From: Mesorhizobium qingshengii
GTDB lineage: Bacteria > Pseudomonadota > Alphaproteobacteria > Rhizobiales > Rhizobiaceae
NCBI RefSeq assembly: GCF_900103325.1
Contig: NZ_FMXM01000013.1
Coordinates: forward strand, 62,001-126,000
Direction of reading: 5' to 3'
DNA length: 64,000 nucleotides
Below are positions 38,325-47,125 of this stretch, piece by piece. Every line of letters starts with the position of its first letter. Positions within the stretch are counted from its first letter, which is position 1. Under the pieces are notes generated by a model. The model was given only the letters and a program-made list of their open reading frames with translations, was not told the origin of the DNA and did no database searches. Made by a program: the position numbers and the translations under genes.

Positions 38325-39533
38325 TTAGCTCTTCAGGATGGCCGCCAGCCGGGGGATGCCCTCGCTCACCGCGCGGCGGTCGGCCAGCGTGAACGACAGC
38401 CGCAGCGTGTTGCGCCCGCTGCCGTCGGCATAGAAGGCGTTGCCGGGCACGAAGGCGACGCGCGCCTCCTTCACCGACCGTGCCAGAAGCGCCGTGGCAT
38501 CGGACCCCTCGGGCAGCGTCACCCAGACGAACATGCCGCCTTCCGGGCGGCTCCAGTTCACGCCTTTCGGCATGTTGGCCTCGAGTGCCGCCAGCAGGCC
38601 GTCGCGGCGCTCGCGATAGGCGCCGATGAGTTTTTCCACCTGGCGGTCGAACACGGCCTCGGCCACGCGGTGCATTACCACCTGGTTGATCGACGGGCTG
38701 TGCAGGTCGGAGGCCTGCTTCATCAGCACCAGCTTCTCGACCACGTGGCGCGGCGCGCACACCCAGCCGACGCGCATGCCAGGCGACAGGATTTTCGAGA
38801 ACGAGCCGCAATAGAGCGTGCGCGCCTTGTCGATGCCACCGGAGCGGGCGCAATCGAGCGCCAGGATCGGTGGCACGCCCTCGCCGTCATAGCGCAGGGC
38901 GCGATAGGCGGCATCCTCGATGACGGCGATGTCGAGTTCGCCGGCGAGGTCGAGCACCGCCTCGCGCTGCTGGCGGTTCAGGGTCTCGCCGGTCGGGTTG
39001 GCGAAATCCGGCACCAGATAGGCGAACTTGACCTTGCCGCCATTCGCGGCGGCCGCCGCGCGATAGGCATCGGGCGTCATGTTGCCGCCTTCGGGCCGCA
39101 GCCGGTCGTAGCGCGGCTCGTAGGCGTTGAAGGCCTGCAGGGCGCCGAGATAGGTCGGCCATGTCACCAATGCGGTATCGCCCGGCGACAGGAACAGCTT
39201 GCCAAGATAATCCAGCGCCTGCTGCGACCCGGAGGTGATGAAGATGTTGGCCTCGTCGCAGGCGATGCCGAGCTTGCCCATCTGCCCGGCCAACCAGCGC
39301 CGCAACGGCAGATAGCCTTCCGAGACCTGGTACTGCAGCGCCGCCCCCGCCTCGCCGCCGCCCAGCACCGAAGCATAGGCATCGCGGATCTCCTCGGTCG
39401 GAAACAGCGCCGGATCGGGAATGCCGCCGGCGAACGAAATGATGTCGGGCTGGTCGAGCAGCTTCAGCAGCTCGCGGATTTCGGACGCCTTCATGCGCGA
39501 CGAGCGCGAAGCCAACAGATTCATCAAGGTCAA
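38325..39533 (-). CDS. PLP-dependent aminotransferase (LysN/MocR-C-like)
   Basis: The 402-residue fold type I enzyme starts with LASRSSRMKASEIRELLKLL, typical of 2-aminoadipate/aromatic aminotransferases. It has GGIPDPALFPTEEI, the Lys motif (YCGSFSKILSPGMRVGW), and NPTGETLN for substrate Arg/Asn. There is no HTH, so it is not a MocR regulator. The start is TTG 39533 (GGAGG six bases upstream), with ATG 39524 nearby. The amino donor is unknown; LysN-like enzymes act on several amino acids. Confidence 0.9.
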   Translation of the reverse strand: MTLMNLLASRSSRMKASEIRELLKLLDQPDIISFAGGIPDPALFPTEEIRDAYASVLGGGEAGAALQYQVSEGYLPLRRWLAGQMGKLGIACDEANIFITSGSQQALDYLGKLFLSPGDTALVTWPTYLGALQAFNAYEPRYDRLRPEGGNMTPDAYRAAAAANGGKVKFAYLVPDFANPTGETLNRQQREAVLDLAGELDIAVIEDAAYRALRYDGEGVPPILALDCARSGGIDKARTLYCGSFSKILSPGMRVGWVCAPRHVVEKLVLMKQASDLHSPSINQVVMHRVAEAVFDRQVEKLIGAYRERRDGLLAALEANMPKGVNWSRPEGGMFVWVTLPEGSDATALLARSVKEARVAFVPGNAFYADGSGRNTLRLSFTLADRRAVSEGIPRLAAILKS

Positions 39534-39710
39534 AGCGCGCCTCCCGCGACAAATGGATATAGGTCAACCTGACTGACCTATATCAGCCCTCCCCGGCAAT
39601 TTGAATAGAGCCTGAGCGACTTCCGGTATACGCCAGTCGCTGCCGGCCCGGAACCGGCGGAAGGTCGCGAGCGCCTATAAAGTCATCTTGCAGCCGAGAT
39701 GGCTGCAGGT

Positions 39711-41432
39711 TCAGCCGCGCCGCGCGATAAACGCGGCGGCGCGGGCGACATGCGCGTCGCGATGCGTGCGCGCCGCCAGCGCCAGCCATTCGCGCGCGAT
39801 GGCGTCGGCCATCTCGGGCCGGTCCAGCTTCAGATTGACGTCCACCTGGCTCGCCAGGATCTCCACCTGCAGCCCGGCATAGCTGTCGCTGTCGCGCATG
39901 CAGCGCCGGCGCGCCTCGCCCAACCACTCCACGGCCGGCACGAACGCCCCTTCCGCCGCGTAGGTCAGCGCGAGCGCGCGGGCGACGGCCCCTTCCCAGC
40001 AGGGATCGTTCATCTGGCAGCTCAGCGCGAAGGCTTCCTCCAGCCTGGGGCGCAGATCATCGGGGCGCGCCTGCCGGCGCGTGCGGGCTTCGCTGAGCAC
40101 CGCCACCGGCCAGGGCCGAAACGACATCCAGCGTTGTTCCTCGACCAGCGCCAGACAGTCTTCCAGCCAGCGATCGGCCTCCTCCAGCCGGTCAGCGGCG
40201 AGCAGACCCCAGCCGCCAAGCCCCAGCGACCAGATCTCGCGGCGGCGGTTGCCGGCCGAGCGCGCATGCTCCAGCGACAGTGCGTAGTGGTCGAGCCCCT
40301 CGCCGAGCCGACCCCAGTCGACCAGGTTGAAACCGATGACGCCATGGATGCCGGCAAGATTCTCGCCCCCAAGGGCCAGTTCCAGCGCCTGCGCCAGATA
40401 GGTCGCGGCCGACGGGCGCCGCCCCGCCAGCGCCTCGACATAGCCGAGTTCGCGAAACCCCGCCGAGGCGATCGCCGCGTTGCCCGCCTGGCGCGCCAGT
40501 TCCGTACTCTGGCGCAGCAGCACCGAGCCTTCGTCATCATAGCCCTTGACCGAATGCACAAGCGCCGTGCCAAGTTCGAACATGGCGCGCGCCGTCAGTT
40601 GCGCGTCCTTGTGTTTCTCCGCGTCGCGAACAGCGCGGCGCAGACAATCGATGCCGGCATCCACGGCACCCGCCGAAAGCGCGGCCAGGCCCGACTGCAT
40701 GAGCGAGGTGACGAAGGCCTGGCGCGAGATGCCGCTGGGCGGCGACGAGATGGTGCGGCGTGCGGCACTGCGCAACGCGGCGGACGGCTTTTCACCGAGC
40801 TCGGCCATGAACACCGCTTCGGTCGCCTCGACATGATCGAGCGCCGCCTGGTAGCGGCCGGCCAGCGCCAGGCTCTTCACCAGCAATATATGCGCGCTTT
40901 CATCATAGGGGTTGCGCCGCACGCCAAGTTCGGCCAACCGCGTGGCACGGCCATGATCCTCGACCGACATGGCGCGGATGCTTTCCTGCCGGATGCGGGC
41001 TTCGACGATGCCCGCGATGCGCGCGCGCTCCACCAGCAGCCAGGTTGCGAATTCCGGACTGCAGCGCGGCTCCAACGCGCCGAGCAGCGGGCCGGCGGCC
41101 TCGATATCGAAATCGTCGCGGTCGAGCCGCAGCACGTCGATGTCGATATCATCGGCGAAGCCACCCTCGATCGGGTCACCGTTCAGACAGTCGGATGTGT
41201 TGAGCGCCTTGCGCAGCGAGGCCAGGCACCAGCGCAACGAACCCAGCGGATCGACGGTTTCGGGAAACAGCTCGACCGCGAGTGCGCGCCGGTCGAGCGG
41301 CGTGCGCGCCAGAAGCACGCGGGCGAGCAGCGCCCAGGCCTGATGACCACGCACCGGCTGGCTCCGCCCATCCGCATCGAGAATGGCGGGTTCGCCAAGA
41401 AGCCTGATCGTACCACCCAATTGTCCCACCAT
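39711..41432 (-). CDS. BTAD/SARP-like transcriptional activator with TPRs
   Basis: The 573-residue protein has an N-terminal OmpR-type winged helix with a BTAD start (GTIRLLGEPAILDADGRSQP, WALLARVLLARTPLDRRALA, RWCLASLRKAL), then a bacterial transcriptional activation domain (VRRNPYDESAHILLVKSLAL). About 350 residues of TPR-like helices follow. SARP-type activators are common in actinomycetes and occur sparsely in rhizobia. It is divergent from the DUF4242 gene 148 bases away. The frame continues upstream of ATG 41432 without BTAD homology; SD support is weak. Confidence 0.85.
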   Translation of the reverse strand: MVGQLGGTIRLLGEPAILDADGRSQPVRGHQAWALLARVLLARTPLDRRALAVELFPETVDPLGSLRWCLASLRKALNTSDCLNGDPIEGGFADDIDIDVLRLDRDDFDIEAAGPLLGALEPRCSPEFATWLLVERARIAGIVEARIRQESIRAMSVEDHGRATRLAELGVRRNPYDESAHILLVKSLALAGRYQAALDHVEATEAVFMAELGEKPSAALRSAARRTISSPPSGISRQAFVTSLMQSGLAALSAGAVDAGIDCLRRAVRDAEKHKDAQLTARAMFELGTALVHSVKGYDDEGSVLLRQSTELARQAGNAAIASAGFRELGYVEALAGRRPSAATYLAQALELALGGENLAGIHGVIGFNLVDWGRLGEGLDHYALSLEHARSAGNRRREIWSLGLGGWGLLAADRLEEADRWLEDCLALVEEQRWMSFRPWPVAVLSEARTRRQARPDDLRPRLEEAFALSCQMNDPCWEGAVARALALTYAAEGAFVPAVEWLGEARRRCMRDSDSYAGLQVEILASQVDVNLKLDRPEMADAIAREWLALAARTHRDAHVARAAAFIARRG

Positions 41433-41579
41433 GTGCGCTTGCCCATCCTCGTACGGGACATGCGCCACCGCCGTGGGACGAAGCGTGTGACCAGTCCCGC
41501 GCTGTTTCCTTGGCGAGCGGCACACCGGGTCCAACGTCGATCGGTTTTATCGGGCCGTCAATCACAACGGAGACCGACA

Positions 41580-41855
41580 ATGCCAACTTTCATCATCGAA
41601 CGCGAAATCGCTGGCGCCGACAGATTGAGCGCCAAGGAGCTCAAGGAGATCTCGGCCAAGTCCAACGAGGTCGTGGCCGGGCTCGGCGTGCCCTACAAAT
41701 GGCTCACCTCCTATGTCGCCGGCGACAAGATCTACTGCATTCATGAGGCCGAAAGCGCCGACGTGATCGAGCGGCATGCCCGCGAGGGCGGCTTTCCCGC
41801 CAACAAGGTGACCGAGATCGCCGCCTTCATCGGTCCGCGGACCGCCGAAGCCTGA
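41580..41855 (+). CDS. DUF4242 (SCO4226-type nickel-binding-like) protein
   Basis: The 91-residue protein has PTFIIEREIAGADRLSAKEL, LGVPYKWLTSYVAGDKIYCI and HEAESADVIERHAREGGFPA, the DUF4242 fold related to ferredoxin-like sensors. The HEA-x8-H segment holds the metal-type residues of SCO4226. The ATG overlaps the expected operator region of the divergent BTAD activator. A role in metal or stress sensing is only inferred. Confidence 0.85.
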   Translation: MPTFIIEREIAGADRLSAKELKEISAKSNEVVAGLGVPYKWLTSYVAGDKIYCIHEAESADVIERHAREGGFPANKVTEIAAFIGPRTAEA

Positions 41856-41945
41856 CCAGCCATCCGGGCGGACCACGCGCCTGTCCCACAATCGAAGCGC
41901 ACGGGCCGAACAGCCGGTGCGCGATGACAGACTTAGGGAGTTACC

Positions 41946-42482
41946 ATGACATTCTTGCCTTGGAGCAGGCGCCTTGCCGCCCCGTTCCTCCTGTCCGCCC
42001 TCGCAATCGCGGCGACGGTGGTTCATGCCCATGACGCCAACACCAATGACGCCGGCGACACCAATATCCTGGCGCGAAAGGTGCGCGCCAGCAATGGCCG
42101 CTTCGAGAACGTGGCGATGGCCACGGCCGAGGGCTATGCACCGATCCCTTGCGCCAGCGGCATCACCGGCGGCGCGATGGGCATCCACTATGTCAACGCC
42201 GGCTATCTCAAGGACGATGCGGTCGACCTCGCCAAGCCCGAGGCCGTCATGTACGAGCCGATGGCCGACGGAAAGCTCAAGCTGGTGGCGGTCGAATACA
42301 TCACGTCGAAAGGCCCGGCCTCGCTGGAAGGGCAGCTGTTCAACTTCAACAGCGCCCCCAACCGCTATGGTCTCGGCCCGTTCTATGAACTGCATGTCTG
42401 GGCCTGGAAGAAGAACCCGACCGGCACCTTCGCCGACATGAACCCGAACGTGTCGTGCGACGCGATGAAGATGGGCGACTGA
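41946..42482 (+). CDS. secreted protein of an uncharacterised family, copy 1
   Basis: The 178-residue precursor has a signal peptide (PFLLSALAIAATVVHA) and a mature domain with GYAPIPCASGITGGAMGIHY, PEAVMYEPMADGKLKLVAVE, SKGPASLEGQLFNFNSAPNR and VWAWKKNPTGTFADMNPNVS. Two Cys (after PIP and VS) probably pair. A paralogue with about 70 percent visible identity in this domain lies at 61372-61908. Several His, Asp and Trp are shared. The role is unknown; a periplasmic or extracellular enzyme-like domain is possible. Followed by a perfect terminator. Confidence 0.8.
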   Translation: MTFLPWSRRLAAPFLLSALAIAATVVHAHDANTNDAGDTNILARKVRASNGRFENVAMATAEGYAPIPCASGITGGAMGIHYVNAGYLKDDAVDLAKPEAVMYEPMADGKLKLVAVEYITSKGPASLEGQLFNFNSAPNRYGLGPFYELHVWAWKKNPTGTFADMNPNVSCDAMKMGD

Positions 42483-42490
42483 GGTCGTCA

Positions 42491-42519
42491 GGGCTTGCCG
42501 GCGCCGCGCCGGCAAGCCC
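42491..42519 (+). terminator. intrinsic terminator
   Basis: Arms GGGCTTGCCGGC and GCCGGCAAGCCC with a 5-base loop, followed by TTCGCGTT. It lies eight bases after the secreted-protein stop. Confidence 0.75.
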
Positions 42520-42544
42520 TTCGCGTTGGATTTTCGAGGAAGCC

Positions 42545-42745
42545 ATGACCCAAACCGAGAGCGTCCCGAGGCGCGCCCGCCAATGGCGTTTTGCCTCAAT
42601 CTTGCTGGCGCGCCTGCTGCGCCGCTGGCGCCACCGTCGCGACCGGCGTCTCCTGGAGGCGATGCCGGACTTCATGCTCAAGGATATCGGCATCAGCCGG
42701 TCCGATATCCACCATGTCGCGGCGCATGGCGAGACGAGGCGGTAG
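42545..42745 (+). CDS. DUF1127 family small protein
   Basis: The 66-residue protein has a basic N-terminal helix (LARLLRRWRHRRDRRLLEAM) and a C-terminal DUF1127 motif (PDFMLKDIGISRSDI). DUF1127 proteins are short Arg-rich proteins, some of which bind RNA or help phosphate and carbon adaptation in alphaproteobacteria. GAGGAAG lies six bases before the ATG. It is only 25 bases behind the terminator and may have its own promoter. Confidence 0.88.
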   Translation: MTQTESVPRRARQWRFASILLARLLRRWRHRRDRRLLEAMPDFMLKDIGISRSDIHHVAAHGETRR

Positions 42746-42791
42746 ATGCCGCGTCACACGAGGCGTTGGCGGCGCTGCAAAGGCCCGCCAA

Positions 42792-43289
42792 TCAATCCCC
42801 GTCACCGGCAGGCTTGGCCTTGCCGCACTGCGCCAGCACCTTGCCGATTGCCGCGCTCGAGCCCTTCAGCGGAAAGCTGCCCTGGCCGTATTTGGCGGCG
42901 CTGACGCTCACCGCGCCCTTCGAACGCAGCAGGTCGAGCAGCGGATCGGCCCGGGCCAGGTCCACCGTGAAATAGTTGTACATGGCCTCCAGCTGCAGCG
43001 TTTTCGTCACCGTCTTGCCGTCGGCCTTGAAGTCGAACGAGCCGCTGATGCCGGGCTCCAGTTGCTGGCCGCTGGCACCGAGGTCGTAGCTCAGCACCGG
43101 CGTGTCGAAACAGGTCAGCATCAGATGCGCATCGCCTTTCGGCCCGCCGCAGACCGAAGCGGTCAGCACCTTGCCGCCCTCGTCTTCCTCCATCTTGGCG
43201 CTCCAGCTGCTGCACGACGCGGCGAACGCCGGCTGCGCGGCCTGCAGCGCCGCCGCCGCACCGGCGACGACAAGATATTTCGCTCTCAT
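42792..43289 (-). CDS. secreted hypothetical protein
   Basis: The 165-residue precursor has a signal peptide (KYLVVAGAAAALQAAQPAFA, cleaved before ASCSS). The mature domain has three or four Cys (SCSSW, SVCGG, MLTCFD, AQCGKA), then beta-like segments (YDLGASGQQLEPGISGSFDF, KTLQLEAMYNYFTVDL). It is likely a periplasmic beta-rich protein with two disulphides. GGAGGGGG precedes ATG. Family not recognised. It is convergent with the DUF1127 gene. Confidence 0.72.
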   Translation of the reverse strand: MRAKYLVVAGAAAALQAAQPAFAASCSSWSAKMEEDEGGKVLTASVCGGPKGDAHLMLTCFDTPVLSYDLGASGQQLEPGISGSFDFKADGKTVTKTLQLEAMYNYFTVDLARADPLLDLLRSKGAVSVSAAKYGQGSFPLKGSSAAIGKVLAQCGKAKPAGDGD

Positions 43290-43403
43290 GACTTCCCCCT
43301 CCACAATTGCGGCCGCACCTGTCGACATCCTATAGGAAAAGCCATTCGGTGGCATTGCCTGTTGCGGCAATGCCGTCCGGTCCTGATTTCGCGGAGAGCA
43401 GTG

Positions 43404-44000
43404 TTGAGCGCCTGTGTTCGTCTATGCCTGTCGCTGGCCGCCGTGCTGGCCTTGCCGCTCGTCGCCCGTGCCGAGTGGAAGCCGGCCGAAAAGGTCGAGA
43501 CCTACGCCATATCAGGCCAGTCCGGGCCGGAACTCTATCAATCGATCGGCGAGAACGGCCCCAAGCTCGGCGTTGTCCGTGCCATCGCCCACACCAATTT
43601 CAAGCTGACCTGGACCAGGGATTATCAGGCACGAGCCGAAGCCTGCGTGCTGGTGTCGGCGAGGCCGAAGCTCATCATCACCTACACCTTGCCCAGCCCA
43701 TCCGCGCCGCTGCCGCCAGCCATCCAGAAGAACTGGGAGGTTTTCATCGCCGGCGTCAGCGCCCACGAGAAGGTGCATGGCGAGACCATCGTCGACATGG
43801 TGCGCAAGATCGAGGCGGCGACCGTCGGCCTCAGCGTTGCCGACGATCCCAAATGCAGCAAGATCCGGGTCGAGATGACCAAGCGGCTGTCCGAACTGTC
43901 GCAGGCGCAGCGGCAGGCCAGCCGCGATTTCGATCGCGTCGAATTCGGCCAGGGCGGCAATCTCCAGAAGCTCATTCTCGCCCTGGTGAATGGCGGCTAG
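43404..44000 (+). CDS. DUF922 zinc-protease-like secreted protein
   Basis: The 198-residue precursor has a signal peptide (VRLCLSLAAVLALPLVARA) and a mature domain with IGENGPKLGVVRAIAHTNFK, then NWEVFIAGVSAHEKVHGETI. HEKVHGE holds the HExxH-type zinc site of DUF922 proteins. One disulphide is likely. There is no ATG; TTG 43404 (or GTG 43401) follows GGAG seven (four) bases upstream. Substrate unknown. Confidence 0.85.
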   Translation: MSACVRLCLSLAAVLALPLVARAEWKPAEKVETYAISGQSGPELYQSIGENGPKLGVVRAIAHTNFKLTWTRDYQARAEACVLVSARPKLIITYTLPSPSAPLPPAIQKNWEVFIAGVSAHEKVHGETIVDMVRKIEAATVGLSVADDPKCSKIRVEMTKRLSELSQAQRQASRDFDRVEFGQGGNLQKLILALVNGG

Positions 44001-44030
44001 AAACACATCGTGCCAAAGACCCGCCCGCCC

Positions 44031-45569
44031 CTACCGGCTAAGGTCGAGCGCGGCGGAGAGATCCCCCATCGGCGGCTGGTCGTTGTTGCGCAGCGCCTTG
44101 TCTCGGGCGACGATGCCGGAAAGCACCGGCAGGTCGTAGCGCGCCGTGATGAAGCGCAGAATCGATGTCGTGTCGTATTGCGTGTGGTCGACGGTACCCA
44201 TCTTCGCATAGGGCGAGATGATGAAGGCGGGGATGCGGTTGCCCGGCCCCCAGCGGTCGGCCTTCGGCGGCGCGACATGGTCCCAGAAGCCGCCATTCTC
44301 GTCGTAGGTGACGACCACCAGCATGTGGCTCCATTGCGGGCTTTTCTCGAGATGCGAGACGACATCGGCCAGATGCTGGTCGCCGCTCGCCACATCGGCG
44401 TAGCCGCCATGTTCGTTGAGGTTGCCCTGCGGCTTGTAGAAGGTGACGGCCGGCAGCTTGCCGTCGTCTATGTCCCTGATGAAGGCAGCGCCGTCCATGC
44501 CGCCATCCCGCAGATGCTCGGCCCGTGCGGCGGTGCCAGGCGCATAGGCCGCGAAGTAGTTGAACGGCTGGTGGTGGAACTGGAAGTTCGGCACCGGCGT
44601 CGCGTTCTTGCCGTCGAGCGTTGCCTGCCAGGCGCCGGCATACCAGGCCCAGCCGACGCCCTTCAGCGACAGCAGGTCGCCGATGGTGATGTCGTGCTGT
44701 GGCGGCAGCGTGCTCGCCGCGGACGGATCGGCCAAGGCCGGATCGCCGCCCGCGGCCGGCTTGTTGCTGCTCGGCTGATAGGGCGGCTGCATGGTGTTGA
44801 CGGCATGGAAGTCGGGCGTGATGGCGCCGTCATTGACGAACTTCGGCGCGCCGCCAAGCGCCGAGGCCGGCGAGTTGTCGGCGACCTTCAGCGTCGTGCC
44901 ATCGGCCTCGACGACGGCGATCTGCCCCTTCACCGGACTGGTGTCTGCATTGGGATAGACCGGCACACAGGCGCAAGCGAGCATGAAATGATTGAGGAAG
45001 GAGCCGCCGAAGGCGCCCTGGAAGAAATTGTCGGCCAGCACGTATTTCTTCGCCACCGCCCACATCGGCAAACCGGAGCCGTCATAATGGCCCATCACCA
45101 GGCTGCCTGAATCGGCCCAGGCGACGAACTTGTCGTTGCGGCCGCCATCGATCTGCATCTGCTCCTGGTAGAAACGGTGCCAGAGATCGCGCGTGATCAC
45201 CGAGGTCTGTTCGTTGAAGCCCTTGGGATCGTCGATGGCGAAGCTGGCATTGGCCAGGTGCGCCGACTGCTCCTCGGTCACCGGCGGCGTCACCCCCTTG
45301 GCGGTCAGGCCGCCCCAGGCCGGCGGCAGTTCGGCGAGCGGCTTGCCGTCGCGGTCGAGCTGGCGCACCTGGTCGGCCGAGAGATTGGCCAGGCCGTTGG
45401 CGCCGGGAAAGCCGCCATAGAGATTATCGAAGCTGCGATTCTCGGCATAAATGACGACGACGGTGTCGATCTTGTCGTAGTTGGGGGGTGCCGCGGAAGC
45501 GACGACCGGAACGGAGGCCAGCGCCGTACCGGCGAGGCATAGCGAGGTAAGGAACTTCAACGTCGTCAT
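44031..45569 (-). CDS. secreted AcpA-type acid phosphatase/phosphoesterase
   Basis: The 512-residue precursor has a signal peptide (FLTSLCLAGTALASVPVVAS) and the phosphoesterase (alkaline-phosphatase superfamily, phospholipase C/AcpA) signatures: IDTVVVIYAENRSFDNLYG, FHHQPFNYFAAY, KPQGNLNEHGGYADV, VVVTYDENGGFWDHVAPPKA, IPAFIISPYAKMG. The Glu-Asn metal/nucleophile region at the start is intact. It probably hydrolyses phosphate esters in the periplasm. It is divergent from the dihaem peroxidase gene, with an inverted repeat between them. Confidence 0.9.
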   Translation of the reverse strand: MTTLKFLTSLCLAGTALASVPVVASAAPPNYDKIDTVVVIYAENRSFDNLYGGFPGANGLANLSADQVRQLDRDGKPLAELPPAWGGLTAKGVTPPVTEEQSAHLANASFAIDDPKGFNEQTSVITRDLWHRFYQEQMQIDGGRNDKFVAWADSGSLVMGHYDGSGLPMWAVAKKYVLADNFFQGAFGGSFLNHFMLACACVPVYPNADTSPVKGQIAVVEADGTTLKVADNSPASALGGAPKFVNDGAITPDFHAVNTMQPPYQPSSNKPAAGGDPALADPSAASTLPPQHDITIGDLLSLKGVGWAWYAGAWQATLDGKNATPVPNFQFHHQPFNYFAAYAPGTAARAEHLRDGGMDGAAFIRDIDDGKLPAVTFYKPQGNLNEHGGYADVASGDQHLADVVSHLEKSPQWSHMLVVVTYDENGGFWDHVAPPKADRWGPGNRIPAFIISPYAKMGTVDHTQYDTTSILRFITARYDLPVLSGIVARDKALRNNDQPPMGDLSAALDLSR

Positions 45570-45656
45570 TGGGTTGCCTCGTGGCTTGGGGGATGGCTGG
45601 AGGGGCAATGCATGGTCGCTCGACGAGCCATGGATGAAAACGTTAGATCGGTGCCT

Positions 45657-45672
45657 TGTCACCTTTGTGACA
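45657..45672. promoter_or_regulatory. inverted repeat between divergent genes
   Basis: TGTCAC-CTTT-GTGACA lies between the AcpA-type gene (start 45569) and the peroxidase gene (start 45773). It is not a Pho box (direct repeats), but both arms resemble its half-site TGTCAC. A regulator of one or both genes could bind here. Confidence 0.45.
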
Positions 45673-45772
45673 TTTGCCTCGCCTGCGAACACGGTTGCGT
45701 GAGCGGGCAGACCGGTCATGAATCCGTAGCAGTGCGGCCTTAAGTCCCGGGCGAAAAGGCGGACCGGACGAC

Positions 45773-47047
45773 ATGGCGGCAGGACAATGGAAGAGGATCA
45801 TTATCGCCGCATCGATGCTCGGCATCGCCGCGATTTCCTCGGCAAGCATTGGCCGCGCCGGGACCGGCAGCGTCCATCCCGGGCCGATGTCGCGAGCCGA
45901 TGCCTTCGCCAGGGCGCAGGCCCTGACAGCGCTCGGCCGTAAGATGTTCTTCGACCCGTCGTTGTCTGCCTCGGGCAAACAGGCCTGCTCGTCCTGTCAT
46001 GACCCGCATCATGCCTTCGGCCCTGCCTCGGCGGCACCGGTCGAGATGGGTGGACCGAAGCTGGACCAGCCGGGGCTGCGCGCCGTACCTTCGCTTCGCT
46101 ACCTGCAGGCGGCGCCCGCCTTCACCGAGCATTTTCATGATTCCGAGGACGAAGGCGACGAGAGCGTCGACAACGGCCCGACCGGAGGCCTGACCTGGGA
46201 CGGCCGCGTCGATCGCGGCAAGGATCAGGCCAAGATCCCGCTGCTGTCACCGTTCGAGATGGCCAACAAGGACGCCGCCGCCGTCACGGCTGCCCTGCGC
46301 AAGGCCGCCTATGCCGGTGCATTCAAGGCCGCTTTCGGCGACCAGGTTTTCGACCACCCGGACGACGCCTTCGACGCCGCCGCCGAGGCGCTCGGCACCT
46401 TCGAGCAGAGTGCCGCCGACTTCTATCCCTACTCCAGCCGCTACGATGTCTTTCTCGCCGGCAAGGCGCGGCTCACGGCGCAGGAACTGCGCGGCCGCGC
46501 CCTGTTCGAGGACGAGACCAAGGGCAATTGCGCCAGCTGCCATCTGAGCCAACCCGCCAATGACGGCGAGCCGCCGCAGTTCACCGACTATGGCCTGATC
46601 GCCGTCGCCGTGCCGCGCAACCCGGCCATATCGGCCAATGCCGACCCCGCTTATTTCGATCTTGGCCTGTGCGGACCGCTGCGCACCGATTTCCACGGCC
46701 GGGCGGACTATTGCGGCCTGTTCAAGACGCCGACGCTGCGCAACGTCGCGCTGAGAAAAAGCTTCTTCCACAATGGATACTTCCACACGCTGCGCGATGC
46801 GGTCGCCTTCTATGCCAGCCGCGACAGCGATCCCGGCCGCTGGTACCCCAAGTACGCCGATGGCACGGTGCGCGAATATGACGATCTGCCAAAGGCTTAC
46901 TGGCCCAATCTCAACCAGGATCCGCCCTTCGGCAGGAAGCCCGGCGACAGACCGGCGCTGACCGACCCCGAGATCGACGCCATTGTCGCGTTTCTGCAAA
47001 CGCTGACTGACGCGGACCAGCAGGCCGAGGCGGTACCGGCGAATTGA
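45773..47047 (+). CDS. dihaem cytochrome c peroxidase family protein
   Basis: The 424-residue precursor has a signal-anchor-like start (IIIAASMLGIAAISSASIG). Two haem c sites are present: CSSCHDPHHAFGP and CASCHLSQPANDGEPPQ. The MauG/CcpA-type elements are FKTPTLRNVALRKSFFHNGY, with HNG before the distal segment. It is likely periplasmic and reduces peroxide or oxidises a protein substrate. The E-D-rich loop (SEDEGDESVDNGPTGGLTWD) is an odd insertion after the first haem. Confidence 0.88.
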   Translation: MAAGQWKRIIIAASMLGIAAISSASIGRAGTGSVHPGPMSRADAFARAQALTALGRKMFFDPSLSASGKQACSSCHDPHHAFGPASAAPVEMGGPKLDQPGLRAVPSLRYLQAAPAFTEHFHDSEDEGDESVDNGPTGGLTWDGRVDRGKDQAKIPLLSPFEMANKDAAAVTAALRKAAYAGAFKAAFGDQVFDHPDDAFDAAAEALGTFEQSAADFYPYSSRYDVFLAGKARLTAQELRGRALFEDETKGNCASCHLSQPANDGEPPQFTDYGLIAVAVPRNPAISANADPAYFDLGLCGPLRTDFHGRADYCGLFKTPTLRNVALRKSFFHNGYFHTLRDAVAFYASRDSDPGRWYPKYADGTVREYDDLPKAYWPNLNQDPPFGRKPGDRPALTDPEIDAIVAFLQTLTDADQQAEAVPAN

Positions 47048-47125
47048 ATCCTTGCCGGTTAAGCTGGAAGAACGGCAGGGACCTTCCTGCCGGAATGGCC
47101 AGGGACCGGAACCGGTAGCGGCCCC

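Noticed and set aside
45657..45672. Pho box
   Set aside because: The two TGTCAC elements are inverted, whereas a Pho box has direct repeats.
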